From: Sporisorium sorghi
Taxonomy: Eukaryota > Basidiomycota > Ustilaginomycetes > Ustilaginales > Ustilaginaceae
Reading direction: 5' to 3'
Length of the DNA: 64,000 nt
Assembly: GCA_023212695.1 (NCBI GenBank)
Contig: JALCCG010000023.1
Location: forward strand, 1-64,000
In this document: one piece after another, positions 17,703-27,442 of the stretch
How the letters are laid out: each line of letters opens with the position of its first letter
Numbering within the stretch: position 1 is the first letter of the stretch
Made by a program: the position numbers and the translations under genes
Notes under the pieces: model-generated
Database searches by the model: none
Told to the model about the DNA's origin: nothing
What the model saw: the letters and a program-made list of their open reading frames with translations, nothing else

Positions 17703-19646
17703 GTGAAAGTATCCAAGGTATCTCAGCGGAGACGGCTGCTCTGGAGCCTGCTGCTGCTGCTCCTGCTATTCTCTGCACTGATCATCAGACTAGCCTATGT
17801 GCAGATCGGGAAAGGTGCGGAGCTGTCGGCGAAGGCGGAGGATCTGTGGCGCCGTGATATTCCGTTTGCGGCACAGCGTGGCGAAATACTGGACCGTAAT
17901 GGGACCGCACTGGTTACGAATATAACAACACCGACCATTTGGGCGATTCCTGTACAAGTCAAGGATCCGGACCATACAGCCAAAACATTGGCAGGACTTA
18001 TTGGCATGAATGAAGCCGATATCAAGAAGATTATTACCAAACGTTCGAGGTTGGAACGGATAAATCCCGGTGGACGAAAAATTACGATGGAGCTGGCTCA
18101 GGAAATTCGTGATTTGAAGCTGCCGGGTATCGTTGTTGCTGAGGATAACAAGCGCTATTACCCCTATGGCGATCTGGCCGCCCATATATTAGGATTTACG
18201 GGGGCCTACAGCCAGGGACTTACCGGACTTGAGGCCAAACATGAAGACAAGCTGAAAGGGTTCGATGGCGGAATATCCTATCTGTCCGATGCAGGCGGCA
18301 GAATCATGCCCGGCTCTTCGGAAAAATACGTGGAGCCTCGTGACGGACTGAATTTAGAGTTAACGATTGATAAATCGATTCAGTCCATCATGGAGCGGGA
18401 GCTGGATCAGGCCATGGTGAAGTATCAGGCCAATGGAGCCTGGTCAATTGCCATGAATCCCAAGACAGGAGAGATATTGGCGATGGCTAGCAGGCCGGGA
18501 TACTCACCTGCCAGCTACCAGGATTTCTCGGCCGAGACTTATAATCGCAACTTACCGATCTGGATGACCTATGAGCCGGGCTCGACGTTCAAGATTATTA
18601 CACTTGCTGCTGCGCTCGAAGAGGACAAGGTGGATCTGAAGAACGATCACTTTTTCGACGGTGGTGCCGTGGAGGTTGGAGGAGCGAGACTGCGCTGCTG
18701 GAAAAAAGGCGGTCATGGCAGCCAAACCTTCATGGAGGTTGTGCAGAACTCCTGTAACCCGGGCTTTGTGGCATTGGGCCAGAAACTGGGTAAGGAAAGT
18801 CTGTTCCAGTATATCCGCGATTTTGGCTTTGGAGCGAAGACGGGCATTGATTTGAACGGAGAAGAGAACGGAATCCTGTTCAAGCTTGATAAAGTCGGGC
18901 CTGTTGAGCTGGCCACAACGGCGTTTGGCCAAGGGGTATCGGTTACACCGATTCAACAGGTCGCGGCAGTATCCGCTGCCATTAACGGCGGTAAATTGTT
19001 CAAGCCGCACGTAGCCAAGGCGTGGATCAATCCGGAGACGGGGGAGACGGTTGAGGAAATCGAGCCGGAGCTCGTCCGACAAGTAATCTCGGAAGAAACA
19101 TCCAAGCAGGTGCGCGAGGCGCTGGAAAGCGTCGTAGCCAAGGGAACCGGTCGCCCGGCTTTCATCGACGGCTATCGAGTCGGCGGGAAGACAGGAACCG
19201 CCCAGAAGGTCATTAATGGACGCTACTCGTCAACGGAGCATATCGTATCCTTTATCGGGTTTGCACCTGCGGACGACCCTGAGATCGTGGTCTACACAGC
19301 CGTTGACAACCCGAAGGGCATTCAGTTCGGTGGCGTCGTGGCTGCTCCCATCGTGCAGAACATTCTGGAGGATGCACTGCACTACATGAATGTTCCGCCG
19401 CGTAAAGATCAGCTTGCCCGCGAGTACAAATACGGCGAGACACCAACGGTGACCGTGCCGAACCTGGTCGGGGCGACGGTTCAGGATTTGTATGAGGATC
19501 TGAATATGAATTTCATGCTGGCTAGGTCCGGGACCGGCAATACGGTCATTTCCCAGGCGCCAAAGCCGGGAAGCCGGGTGGAGCGAGGCTCTACCATTCG
19601 GATTTATATGGGTGAAGACCCCGAGGAATCGAAACACGAACATTAA
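17703..19646 (+). CDS. spoVD: Stage V sporulation protein D-type penicillin-binding protein
   Basis: A 647-residue class B transpeptidase, equal in length to Bacillus SpoVD (646), which makes spore cortex peptidoglycan together with SpoVE. It has an N-terminal helix (about 12-30), a dimerisation domain (RGEILDRNG), active-site Ser294 in STFK, an S-C-N motif, K496-T-G, and a single PASTA repeat (about 580-636). The one-PASTA layout and position after pbpB support SpoVD rather than a second division PBP. It starts at GTG 17703 after GGGAGGGAAG. Bacillus spoVD has its own sigma-E promoter; I could not confirm one here. Confidence 0.9.
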   Translation: MKVSKVSQRRRLLWSLLLLLLLFSALIIRLAYVQIGKGAELSAKAEDLWRRDIPFAAQRGEILDRNGTALVTNITTPTIWAIPVQVKDPDHTAKTLAGLIGMNEADIKKIITKRSRLERINPGGRKITMELAQEIRDLKLPGIVVAEDNKRYYPYGDLAAHILGFTGAYSQGLTGLEAKHEDKLKGFDGGISYLSDAGGRIMPGSSEKYVEPRDGLNLELTIDKSIQSIMERELDQAMVKYQANGAWSIAMNPKTGEILAMASRPGYSPASYQDFSAETYNRNLPIWMTYEPGSTFKIITLAAALEEDKVDLKNDHFFDGGAVEVGGARLRCWKKGGHGSQTFMEVVQNSCNPGFVALGQKLGKESLFQYIRDFGFGAKTGIDLNGEENGILFKLDKVGPVELATTAFGQGVSVTPIQQVAAVSAAINGGKLFKPHVAKAWINPETGETVEEIEPELVRQVISEETSKQVREALESVVAKGTGRPAFIDGYRVGGKTGTAQKVINGRYSSTEHIVSFIGFAPADDPEIVVYTAVDNPKGIQFGGVVAAPIVQNILEDALHYMNVPPRKDQLAREYKYGETPTVTVPNLVGATVQDLYEDLNMNFMLARSGTGNTVISQAPKPGSRVERGSTIRIYMGEDPEESKHEH

Positions 19647-19648
19647 TG

Positions 19649-19682
19649 GCATCATCCAGCCGGCAAGCGGGTCGGATGATGC
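19649..19682 (+). other. Hairpin between spoVD and murE
   Basis: GCATCATCC (19649-19657) and GGATGATGC (19674-19682) form a perfect nine-base-pair stem with a 16-base loop. No T tract follows, and the murE ribosome site begins 12 bases later. Confidence 0.5.
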
Positions 19683-19706
19683 AGATATATAGAGAGAGGG
19701 ATAACA

Positions 19707-21194
19707 ATGAAATTGAAGCAATTATCATCCGTGTTGGCTGCTGCTGTGATCGATGGATCCGGAGATGTTGAAATTACGGGGATTGAAACAGACTCCAGAC
19801 AAGTGAAGCCGGGGGATTTGTTCATTTGTTTGCCGGGTCATACGGTAGATGGACATCTGTTTGCTGCCCAGGCCGCGGAGAAAGGCGCAGCCGCACTCGT
19901 CGTTGAGCGTAAGCTCGAGGTTGATCTTCCGCAGGTTATCGTAAAAGACAGCCGGTTTGCGATGGCAGGCTTGGCTAACACCTTTTTCGATCAGCCGAGC
20001 GCCCGCATGAAGATGATCGGTGTAACCGGAACGAACGGCAAGACCACTACAACGTATTTGATTGAGACGATCATGAACGACCACGGCCTGAAGACCGGAC
20101 TGATCGGAACGATTCAGATGAAATACGGCAATCAGTCTTTCCCGATGCCGAGAACGACACCGGAGGCACTGGAGCTTCAGCGTTACTTGAACGACATGGC
20201 TAACGCAGGCACCGAGTGCTGTGTGATGGAGGTATCCTCGCATGCACTTGAGCAGGGCCGGGTGAAGGGGACGGATTTCCGGACCGCCATATTCACGAAT
20301 CTGACGCAGGATCATCTGGACTATCACCACACCATGGAAGAGTACCGCGGAGCGAAAGGGTTATTTTTCTCCCGGCTGGGCAACGCTTTTGCCAAGGATG
20401 AAAAATCGCGCAAATATGCAGTATTGAATGCGGATGATGATGCTTCCGCTTATTTTGCGAAGATTACCGCTGCCGAAGTAATTACTTACGGTTTGGGAGA
20501 AGATGCGGATGTGCGGGCCAGCAACATATCGATCACTGCTCAAGGCACCTCGTTCCATGTGGACACATTCCGTGGCAGCGCAGATATTTCGATTCGCATG
20601 GTAGGGAAGTTCAATGTATATAACGCGATGGCAGCCATCGCTGCAGCGCTTCTCGAGGGCGTGCCGCTTGAGGACATCAAGAGCAGCCTGGAGTCCGTTC
20701 CCGGAGTGGATGGACGCGTGGAGGTTGTGGATGAGGGCCAGCCGTACGCTGTAATCGTGGATTATGCGCATACGCCGGACGGTCTCGAAAACGTGCTTCG
20801 TACCGTTAATGAATTCGCGGAAGGCCGTGTGCTCACGGTATTCGGCTGCGGTGGTGACCGGGATCGGACCAAGCGGCCGATCATGGGCAAAATTGCCGCG
20901 AAATATAGCGATGTTGTATTGGTGACTTCCGATAACCCGCGTACCGAGGACCCGGATTTGATTCTGAAGGATATCGAAGCCGGCTTGATTGAGGACGGAG
21001 TGGCAGCAGAAAGCTACAATCTCATTGTTGATCGCAGGAAGGCGATTGAAAAGGCTATTGAAATGGCAAGCCCGGGCGATGTAGTATTGATTGCGGGGAA
21101 AGGTCATGAGACCTACCAGCTGATTGCGGGCGAAGTGCTTGATTTTGACGACCGCATCGTAGCCAAAGACGCGATAAGGGGCAGACAAAAGTGA
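19707..21194 (+). CDS. murE: UDP-MurNAc-L-Ala-D-Glu:meso-diaminopimelate ligase
   Basis: A 495-residue cytoplasmic Mur ligase that adds the third amino acid of the wall peptide. The ATP loop GTNGKTTTT is at about 108-116. The substrate-reading motif is D409-N-P-R-T-E, the form seen in enzymes that use meso-diaminopimelate rather than lysine. This fits the presence of a diaminopimelate aminotransferase at 49665. AGAGGG precedes the ATG, and the stop overlaps the murF start. Confidence 0.95.
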   Translation: MKLKQLSSVLAAAVIDGSGDVEITGIETDSRQVKPGDLFICLPGHTVDGHLFAAQAAEKGAAALVVERKLEVDLPQVIVKDSRFAMAGLANTFFDQPSARMKMIGVTGTNGKTTTTYLIETIMNDHGLKTGLIGTIQMKYGNQSFPMPRTTPEALELQRYLNDMANAGTECCVMEVSSHALEQGRVKGTDFRTAIFTNLTQDHLDYHHTMEEYRGAKGLFFSRLGNAFAKDEKSRKYAVLNADDDASAYFAKITAAEVITYGLGEDADVRASNISITAQGTSFHVDTFRGSADISIRMVGKFNVYNAMAAIAAALLEGVPLEDIKSSLESVPGVDGRVEVVDEGQPYAVIVDYAHTPDGLENVLRTVNEFAEGRVLTVFGCGGDRDRTKRPIMGKIAAKYSDVVLVTSDNPRTEDPDLILKDIEAGLIEDGVAAESYNLIVDRRKAIEKAIEMASPGDVVLIAGKGHETYQLIAGEVLDFDDRIVAKDAIRGRQK

Positions 21195-22609
21195 TCCATA
21201 AATCATTAAAGAGCATCGCCGACCTGTGCGGCGGCACGCTCTCACGTAACCAAGATGCCAACATCATCATTCAAGGAGTCGGTACTGACTCCCGAACCAT
21301 ACAGCCCGGCAATCTGTTTGTTCCGATTGTGGGCGAGAAGTTTGACGGACACGAGTTCGCCGAAAGCGTGCTTGCAAGCGGAGCGGGCGCGGCGTTCTGG
21401 CAGCGGGATCATCAGCCTGTTCCCGATCTGCCGCTCATTCTCGTTGAGGATACATTGACGGCGCTTCAATCGCTGGCTGCGGCGTATTTATCGGAGACCA
21501 GTGCGAAGGTAGTCGGAATTACCGGCAGCAATGGTAAAACCACGGTTAAGGACATGGTGTCTGCGCTGCTAGAGACCACGTATAAAGTGCACAAGACACA
21601 AGGCAATTATAACAACCATATCGGACTTCCGCTGACCGTACTGGCCATGAAAGAAGATACCGACATCATCGTGCTTGAGATGGGTATGAGTGGACGGCAT
21701 GAGATCGAACTGCTCTCGACCATAGCACGCCCGGATATGACCGTGATTACCAATATTGGCGAAGCCCATATGCTGCAGCTCGGTTCCCGGGAGGAAATCG
21801 CTCGCGCCAAGCTGGAGATCATCAGCGGCATGAAGCCAGGCGGATTGCTGATCTACCATGGAGACGAACCGTTGATCGATCAGGTGCTTGCGGAAGAGTC
21901 TACGGTGAAGCCGGAGGGGTTGAACACCTTTACGTTTGGGAATCAGGAGACTAACGACGATTACCCAACTGGATTGATGTTTCATGCCAGAGGCATCATC
22001 TTCACGTCGAACCGACATGCAGGAGAAGGCTTCAGCCTGCCGCTTCTCGGGCGTCACAACGTGGTTAACGCACTCGCGGCGATGGCGGTTGCCGCTCATT
22101 TGGGCATCGGCGATGAAGCCATTCGCAGCGGGTTTGCCAATTTGAAGCTGTCCAGCATGCGAATTGAAGCGGTGGAGACCCCGTTTGGGGTTACTGTGCT
22201 GAACGATGCCTATAATTCAAGTCCGACGGCGGTCAAGGCGGCTGTGGATGTGCTGGGCGATATGAAAGGCTATCGCAAACGGATCGCCGTTCTCGGGGAC
22301 ATGCTGGAACTTGGTCAGCGGGAAGGGGAGTTCCACGCGGAGATAGGAGACTATTTATCTCCGGACAATGCGGATCTTGTGTTTACCTACGGGCCGCTGT
22401 CGGTTCATACGGCGGAGAGAGCAAAGCTGCGCTTCCCTGATGGGGCCGTGCTTTCCTTCACCGATAAAGAGAAGCTGATTGCATCTGTGCTTGAGCACGT
22501 ATCCGAGAAGGATATCGTATTAGTGAAAGCCTCGCGCGGTATGAGGCTGGAGCACGTGGTCGATGCTTTGAAGGCCCTGCCTGGCGGCAACAACGGAGTG
22601 AGGGGGTGA
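21191..22609 (+). CDS. murF: UDP-MurNAc-tripeptide:D-Ala-D-Ala ligase
   Basis: A 472-residue Mur ligase that completes the UDP-MurNAc pentapeptide. The ATP loop is GITGSNGKTTVK (about 109-120) and the central-domain motif is NDAYNSSPTAVKAA. It starts at GTG 21191, overlapping the murE stop by four bases (GTGA), so it is translationally coupled. AAGGGG lies about ten bases upstream. Confidence 0.95.
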   Translation: MIHKSLKSIADLCGGTLSRNQDANIIIQGVGTDSRTIQPGNLFVPIVGEKFDGHEFAESVLASGAGAAFWQRDHQPVPDLPLILVEDTLTALQSLAAAYLSETSAKVVGITGSNGKTTVKDMVSALLETTYKVHKTQGNYNNHIGLPLTVLAMKEDTDIIVLEMGMSGRHEIELLSTIARPDMTVITNIGEAHMLQLGSREEIARAKLEIISGMKPGGLLIYHGDEPLIDQVLAEESTVKPEGLNTFTFGNQETNDDYPTGLMFHARGIIFTSNRHAGEGFSLPLLGRHNVVNALAAMAVAAHLGIGDEAIRSGFANLKLSSMRIEAVETPFGVTVLNDAYNSSPTAVKAAVDVLGDMKGYRKRIAVLGDMLELGQREGEFHAEIGDYLSPDNADLVFTYGPLSVHTAERAKLRFPDGAVLSFTDKEKLIASVLEHVSEKDIVLVKASRGMRLEHVVDALKALPGGNNGVRG

Positions 22610-22613
22610 GCTG

Positions 22614-23579
22614 ATGGACTTTCAACTGCTGTTACTGACGATCGGTGTAGCGTTTATACTTGCGGTAATTTCGGCTCCGCTTCTCATTCCGCTGCTGCGG
22701 CGGATGAAGTTCGGCCAGCAGGTCCGGGACGACGGACCACAGAGCCACTTGAAAAAAGCGGGGACGCCAACGATGGGCGGCGTAGTCATCCTGCTTGCTT
22801 TTACGCTGACTTATATTAAATTCTCGCCTGTCGATACGGATTTCTACGTGCTGATCGTAGCGACACTTGGCTTCGGGCTGATTGGATTTCTTGACGATTA
22901 TATTAAGATCGTATTTCGCAGGTCATTAGGACTCACGGCCCGGCAGAAGCTGTTTGGACAGCTTCTGTTTTCCGGTATTATGTGCTGGCTGCTAATCTCC
23001 AATGGACATAGCACTGCTATCAGTGTGCCGGGCATCGACTGGTCCTTTGACTGGGGACCTTGGTTCTACTATCCGTTTATCGTCATCATGATGCTTGCCA
23101 TCAGCAATGCCGTCAACTTCACGGACGGATTGGACGGTCTGCTGTCCGGTGTCAGTGCGATTGCTTTTGGAGCCTATGCGATTGTAGCCATCCAGTCGAC
23201 CTCGTTTGCAGCGGCATTCTGCGCGGCGGCGATGATCGGTGCGGTGCTGGGCTTCCTCGTATTTAACGCACACCCCGCAAAGGTGTTTATGGGAGATACG
23301 GGATCTCTGGGAATCGGAGGGGCTATTGGTGCGATTGCCATCGTAACCAAGAGCGAGCTGCTATTCCTGATTGTCGGCGGGGTATTCGTCATAGAGATGC
23401 TGTCGGTCGTGCTTCAGGTTGCCTCATTCAAAACCAGAGGCAAGCGTATATTCAAAATGAGCCCGATCCATCACCATTACGAATTGTCCGGATGGTCGGA
23501 GTGGCGCGTAGTCATTACATTTTGGGCCGTGGGACTGATACTTGCGGGACTTGGACTTTATATCAACAAGGGGTTGTAA
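22614..23579 (+). CDS. mraY: Phospho-MurNAc-pentapeptide transferase
   Basis: A 321-residue membrane enzyme with about ten helices that makes lipid I by moving phospho-MurNAc-pentapeptide to undecaprenyl phosphate. Key cytoplasmic motifs are present: KKAGTPTMGG, FLDDYIKI (Asp pair), NFTDGLDGL and the HHHYELSGW loop. It starts four bases after murF. Confidence 0.95.
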   Translation: MDFQLLLLTIGVAFILAVISAPLLIPLLRRMKFGQQVRDDGPQSHLKKAGTPTMGGVVILLAFTLTYIKFSPVDTDFYVLIVATLGFGLIGFLDDYIKIVFRRSLGLTARQKLFGQLLFSGIMCWLLISNGHSTAISVPGIDWSFDWGPWFYYPFIVIMMLAISNAVNFTDGLDGLLSGVSAIAFGAYAIVAIQSTSFAAAFCAAAMIGAVLGFLVFNAHPAKVFMGDTGSLGIGGAIGAIAIVTKSELLFLIVGGVFVIEMLSVVLQVASFKTRGKRIFKMSPIHHHYELSGWSEWRVVITFWAVGLILAGLGLYINKGL

Positions 23580-23582
23580 CAT

Positions 23583-25022
23583 ATGAAGCAGCTAGATGAT
23601 TATCGGGATAAAAAAGTCGTTGTGCTGGGTTTGGCCAAAAGCGGAGTGCAGGTAGCTAAGGTACTGCATCAGGCCGGAGCCTCGGTCATCGTTAACGATA
23701 GAAAGGAAAGAGAACAGTGTCCTGAAGCTTCGGAGCTCGAGGCTTTGGGTATTTCTGTTATTTGTGGTGGACATCCCGATGACCTGATTGATCCCGGTGT
23801 GGCGCTTCTTGTCAAAAATCCCGGGATTCCGTATTCCGTCCCTCCTGTCCGGAAGGCGCTTGAGCTGGAGATACCGATTGTGACAGAAGTCGAGGTGGCC
23901 TATCACCTGTGTGAAGCGCCGATCATAGGGATCACGGGCTCCAATGGCAAGACAACGACAACAACTTGGGTGGGCAAGCTGCTGGAGAGCGCAGGACTGT
24001 CACCGATTGTAGCCGGAAATATCGGCACGCCTCTGTCCGAGGCAGCTGCGGAAGCAACTCCGGACAACTGGATGGTTGTAGAGCTGAGCAGTTTTCAATT
24101 AAAAGGAACAGAGGAGTTCCGGCCGCGCATTGCTTGTCTTCTCAACATTGCGGAGACACATCTGGATTACCATGGCGGAATGGACGATTATATCTCCTCC
24201 AAGGCCAGGCTGTTTGCCAATCAGACTGCGGATGATACCGCTGTGCTCAATTGGGATGATCCCGTGTGCAGAAATCTTGTCCCGTATATCAAGGCGCGCA
24301 TTATTCCTTTCTCGATGACTGAGAGCCTTCGCGAAGGGGTTTACCTTTCGACGCCGTATGCTCCGGGTTCGCAGGATTCGGATGAAGATGAGGGTGATGT
24401 AGAGCGCACCATTATTTATACAGACGGTGAAGGTTTTACGCATGAGATCATCCGTGTGGAGAACATCGGACTGCCTGGGAGATTCAATGTGGATAATGCC
24501 TTAGCTGCTTGTGCGATCGCCATTGCGGCCGGAGTTGCGCCTGATCAGTTGGAAGGTGCTTTGTCCAGCTTCCGCAGTGTCGAGCACCGTCTTGAATTTG
24601 TTGCCGAGCTTCAGGGCATTTCCTATTACAACAACTCCAAGGCAACCAACTCCAAAGCAACGAATATGGCTCTGACTTCTTTCAAAGAACCTATCATATT
24701 GATTGCAGGCGGGCTTGATCGGGGTTCGGATTACGAGGATTTGATTCCTTCCATGCAAGGAAGGGTGAAAGCTGTCGTACTGATTGGCGAAACGAAGGAG
24801 AAAATCGCGAATGCTGCAGCCAAAGCGGGATTAAAGGACATCATACTCGTCGATAATGGGAAGGACGCCGCCGCAACCTTGACCTCGGCTGTCCGGAAAG
24901 CTTCTGAACTTGCGGAGAGCGGAGACATTGTTCTTCTATCTCCCGCATGTGCGAGCTGGGACATGTTTCCTTCCTTTGAGGTACGAGGAAGCATTTTTAA
25001 AGAGGCGGTGCATAACCTTTAA
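23583..25022 (+). CDS. murD: UDP-MurNAc-L-Ala:D-Glu ligase
   Basis: A 479-residue Mur ligase that adds D-glutamate. It has the N-terminal uracil-binding fold (VVLGLAKSG), the ATP loop GITGSNGKTTTTT (116-128) and the NNSKATN segment. It is somewhat longer than most MurD proteins (about 450) because of an acidic insertion near residue 260 (DSDEDEGD). AAGGGG inside the mraY end is its ribosome site. Confidence 0.95.
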   Translation: MKQLDDYRDKKVVVLGLAKSGVQVAKVLHQAGASVIVNDRKEREQCPEASELEALGISVICGGHPDDLIDPGVALLVKNPGIPYSVPPVRKALELEIPIVTEVEVAYHLCEAPIIGITGSNGKTTTTTWVGKLLESAGLSPIVAGNIGTPLSEAAAEATPDNWMVVELSSFQLKGTEEFRPRIACLLNIAETHLDYHGGMDDYISSKARLFANQTADDTAVLNWDDPVCRNLVPYIKARIIPFSMTESLREGVYLSTPYAPGSQDSDEDEGDVERTIIYTDGEGFTHEIIRVENIGLPGRFNVDNALAACAIAIAAGVAPDQLEGALSSFRSVEHRLEFVAELQGISYYNNSKATNSKATNMALTSFKEPIILIAGGLDRGSDYEDLIPSMQGRVKAVVLIGETKEKIANAAAKAGLKDIILVDNGKDAAATLTSAVRKASELAESGDIVLLSPACASWDMFPSFEVRGSIFKEAVHNL

Positions 25023-25047
25023 GTAGGGGGGTGGATAAGCCCCTACT
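25022..25047 (+). other. Hairpin between murD and spoVE
   Basis: AGTAGGGG (25022-25029) and CCCCTACT (25040-25047) form an eight-base-pair stem with a ten-base loop. It starts at the last base of the murD stop codon and has no T tract. Confidence 0.5.
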
Positions 25048-25071
25048 AAGGATGTACGAGGTGGCCTTTCC

Positions 25072-26169
25072 ATGAACAAGAACCGCCAGGCGCCCGATCT
25101 GTGGCTGCTTATCTGTATTTTGGCCCTGCTGGCCATCGGAATCGTCATGGTATACAGCGCGGGCTCCGTGCTCGCTTTTCATGACTATGGCGATAAATTT
25201 TATTTTGTGAAGCGTCAGCTGTTTTTTGCCTGTCTGGGCCTTGCTGCGATGTATTTCACATCCAAGATTGACTTCCGGGTCTGGAAGAAGTATAGCAAGC
25301 TTGCGCTTCTGGCCTGCTTTTTCCTCCTTGTTATCGTTCTTATTCCGGGTGTCGGCGTTGTGCGCGGCGGGGCCAGAAGCTGGCTTGGCATCAGCTCGTT
25401 TGGCATTCAGCCCTCTGAATTTATGAAACTCGGTATGATTCTGTTTCTATCGCGCTGGCTCAGTAAACAGGACTACGATATTACGTCGTTTACGAAGGGA
25501 CTTCTGCCGCCCCTTGGTTTGATTGGACTGGCATTTGGACTGATTATGCTGCAGCCGGATCTGGGGACAGGAGCCGTCATGCTGGGAGCTGCGATGATGA
25601 TCGTATTCACCGCAGGGGCACGGATGAAGCATCTGGGCTTCCTTGCTTTAGGCGGAATAGCAGGCTTCATAGGCTTGATTCTGGCAGCTCCGTACCGGCT
25701 GAAGCGGATTACCGGGTTTCTGGATCCTTGGTCTGACCCGCTTGGTGCAGGCTATCAGATTATTCAATCTCTTTATGCGATTGGGCCGGGCGGTCTTGGT
25801 GGACTCGGTCTTGGCATGAGCCGTCAGAAGTACGCTTATGTGCCTGAGCCGCAGACTGACTTTATATTCTCGATCCTGGCTGAAGAACTCGGGTTTATTG
25901 GCGGCCTCATCGTACTGCTCTTGTTTGCTGCCTTGGTGTGGCGGGGCATGAGAGTGGCCATGACCGTACCGGATAGCTTTGGCAGCCTGCTGGCTGTAGG
26001 GATCGTAGGCATGGTCGCCATCCAGGTCGTGATCAATATCGGTGTGGTTATCGGCTTGATGCCGGTGACAGGAATTACGCTGCCGCTCATCAGTTACGGG
26101 GGCAGTTCACTGACACTGATGCTGACGGCCCTTGGCATTCTATTAAATATTTCCCGTTATGCGAGGTGA
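25072..26169 (+). CDS. spoVE: SEDS-family peptidoglycan glycosyltransferase (SpoVE/FtsW type)
   Basis: A 365-residue membrane protein with about ten helices that polymerises glycan strands from lipid II alongside a class B PBP. SEDS signatures are GARSWLGI...IQPSEFMKLG, QKDLGT-like LQPDLGTGAVM, and PVTGITLPLISYGGSS. By position between murD and murG it is the SpoVE counterpart. It is the only SEDS gene in this cluster; whether it also serves division cannot be decided here. GAGGTGG precedes the ATG. Confidence 0.9.
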   Translation: MNKNRQAPDLWLLICILALLAIGIVMVYSAGSVLAFHDYGDKFYFVKRQLFFACLGLAAMYFTSKIDFRVWKKYSKLALLACFFLLVIVLIPGVGVVRGGARSWLGISSFGIQPSEFMKLGMILFLSRWLSKQDYDITSFTKGLLPPLGLIGLAFGLIMLQPDLGTGAVMLGAAMMIVFTAGARMKHLGFLALGGIAGFIGLILAAPYRLKRITGFLDPWSDPLGAGYQIIQSLYAIGPGGLGGLGLGMSRQKYAYVPEPQTDFIFSILAEELGFIGGLIVLLLFAALVWRGMRVAMTVPDSFGSLLAVGIVGMVAIQVVINIGVVIGLMPVTGITLPLISYGGSSLTLMLTALGILLNISRYAR

Positions 26170-26174
26170 AGGGT

Positions 26175-27284
26175 ATGCGTGTCGTATTGACCGGCGGCGG
26201 AACGGGGGGACATATTTACCCCGCCGTTGCCATAGCAAGACAATGTGAGAAGGAAGATCCGAAGACGGAGTTTTTATATATTGGAGGCCAGCGCGGCCTC
26301 GAAAGCAAACTGGTGCCCCAAGAGAAGCTGCCATTTGAGAGCATTGACATCACCGGGTTCCGGCGCAAGCTGTCGTTTGATAACGTCAAAACGATTATGC
26401 ATTTCTTCAAAGGCGTGAAGCGATCCAAGGCATTGCTGAGAGAGTTCAAGCCCGATGTCGTGATCGGTACAGGCGGATATGTGTGCGGTCCGGTCGTTTA
26501 TGCAGCCGCCAAGCTCGGCATACCGACCATGATTCATGAGCAGAATGCGATACCGGGGCTAACCAACCAGTTCCTCAGCCGTTATGCGGACACGGTCGCG
26601 GTCAGCTTTGAAGGTTCGGAATCCTCTTTTCCTAAAGCCAAAAGAACGGTTTATACAGGAAATCCACGCGCGACAACGGTATTAACCGCCAATCGTGAAC
26701 GTGGATTTGCTACGCTTGGCATCCCGATGGAAGCCCAAGTCGTTCTTATCGTTGGAGGAAGCCGTGGGGCCAAGGCGATCAATAACGCCATGATGGGCAT
26801 GGCGCCGTTTCTTTATAAGCTGCCTGGCGTGCACTTTGTGTTCGTAACAGGCGATACGTATTTCGAGAATACGCGGGAATCCATTTTAGCGCAGCTCGGC
26901 ACGATGCCTAATCATCTTCATATCATGCCTTACATTCATAATATGCCGGAAGTGCTTGCGGCCACTTCGCTGATCGTGAATCGTGCCGGGGCATCGTTCC
27001 TGGCTGAGATCACGTCGCTTGGTATTCCATCTGTACTTATACCTTCTCCTAACGTTACCAACAATCATCAGGAGGCGAATGCAAGGCAGTTGGAAGAAGC
27101 GGGCGCATCCAGCATGATACTTGAAAAGGATTTGACGGCAGAAACGCTGTTTGGAAAGCTTGAGGAGATTATGACCAGTAGCTCGACCAGAGAGACGATG
27201 TCGGCCGCTTCGAAAAAGCTTGGCAAACCGGATTCGGCTGCCGTTATGGTCGAAGAAATCCGCCGGTTAACCGGCAAACGCTAA
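26175..27284 (+). CDS. murG: Lipid II-forming N-acetylglucosaminyltransferase MurG
   Basis: A 369-residue membrane-associated glycosyltransferase that adds GlcNAc to lipid I. The first motif GGGTGGHIYP lies at residues 7-16, followed by IGTGGYVCGPV and the donor-site block SPNVTNNHQEANAR. ATG 26175 gives the standard MRVVLTGGG start with GAGGTGA in front; a GTG at 26166 overlapping the spoVE stop is possible but less likely. Confidence 0.95.
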   Translation: MRVVLTGGGTGGHIYPAVAIARQCEKEDPKTEFLYIGGQRGLESKLVPQEKLPFESIDITGFRRKLSFDNVKTIMHFFKGVKRSKALLREFKPDVVIGTGGYVCGPVVYAAAKLGIPTMIHEQNAIPGLTNQFLSRYADTVAVSFEGSESSFPKAKRTVYTGNPRATTVLTANRERGFATLGIPMEAQVVLIVGGSRGAKAINNAMMGMAPFLYKLPGVHFVFVTGDTYFENTRESILAQLGTMPNHLHIMPYIHNMPEVLAATSLIVNRAGASFLAEITSLGIPSVLIPSPNVTNNHQEANARQLEEAGASSMILEKDLTAETLFGKLEEIMTSSSTRETMSAASKKLGKPDSAAVMVEEIRRLTGKR

Positions 27285-27333
27285 AACGGCTGGGCGATTG
27301 TCACACACCTATGGAGCCTGACATAAGATACTC

Positions 27334-27339
27334 TATAAT
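27334..27339 (+). promoter_or_regulatory. Possible -10 element ahead of murB
   Basis: A perfect TATAAT lies between two similar CACACC(T/C)ATG-containing segments (27302-27313 and 27343-27354). No good -35 is present at 16-18 bases, so this is a weak promoter call. Confidence 0.25.
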
Positions 27340-27374
27340 CGTGACACACCCATGAGGCCGGCATTACTGACAGC

Positions 27375-27411
27375 GGCCATCTCCTTCGTTAAGCAGAAGG
27401 AATGGCCTTTT
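27375..27411 (+). terminator. Terminator-like hairpin just upstream of murB
   Basis: GGCCATCTCCTTC pairs with GAAGGAATGGCC around an eight-base loop, followed by TTTTGGTTTT. It stands 14 bases before the murB ribosome site, so it could end murG transcripts in part or attenuate murB. Confidence 0.6.
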
Positions 27412-27442
27412 GGTTTTGAAAGTCAAGGGAGGTTTATTTAAA

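Noticed and set aside
24633..24666. Direct repeat encoding SKATN-SKATN in murD
   Set aside because: The segment lies in the conserved Mur ligase motif (normally SKATNP-x-AT), so it is family sequence, not a mobile or slipped repeat.
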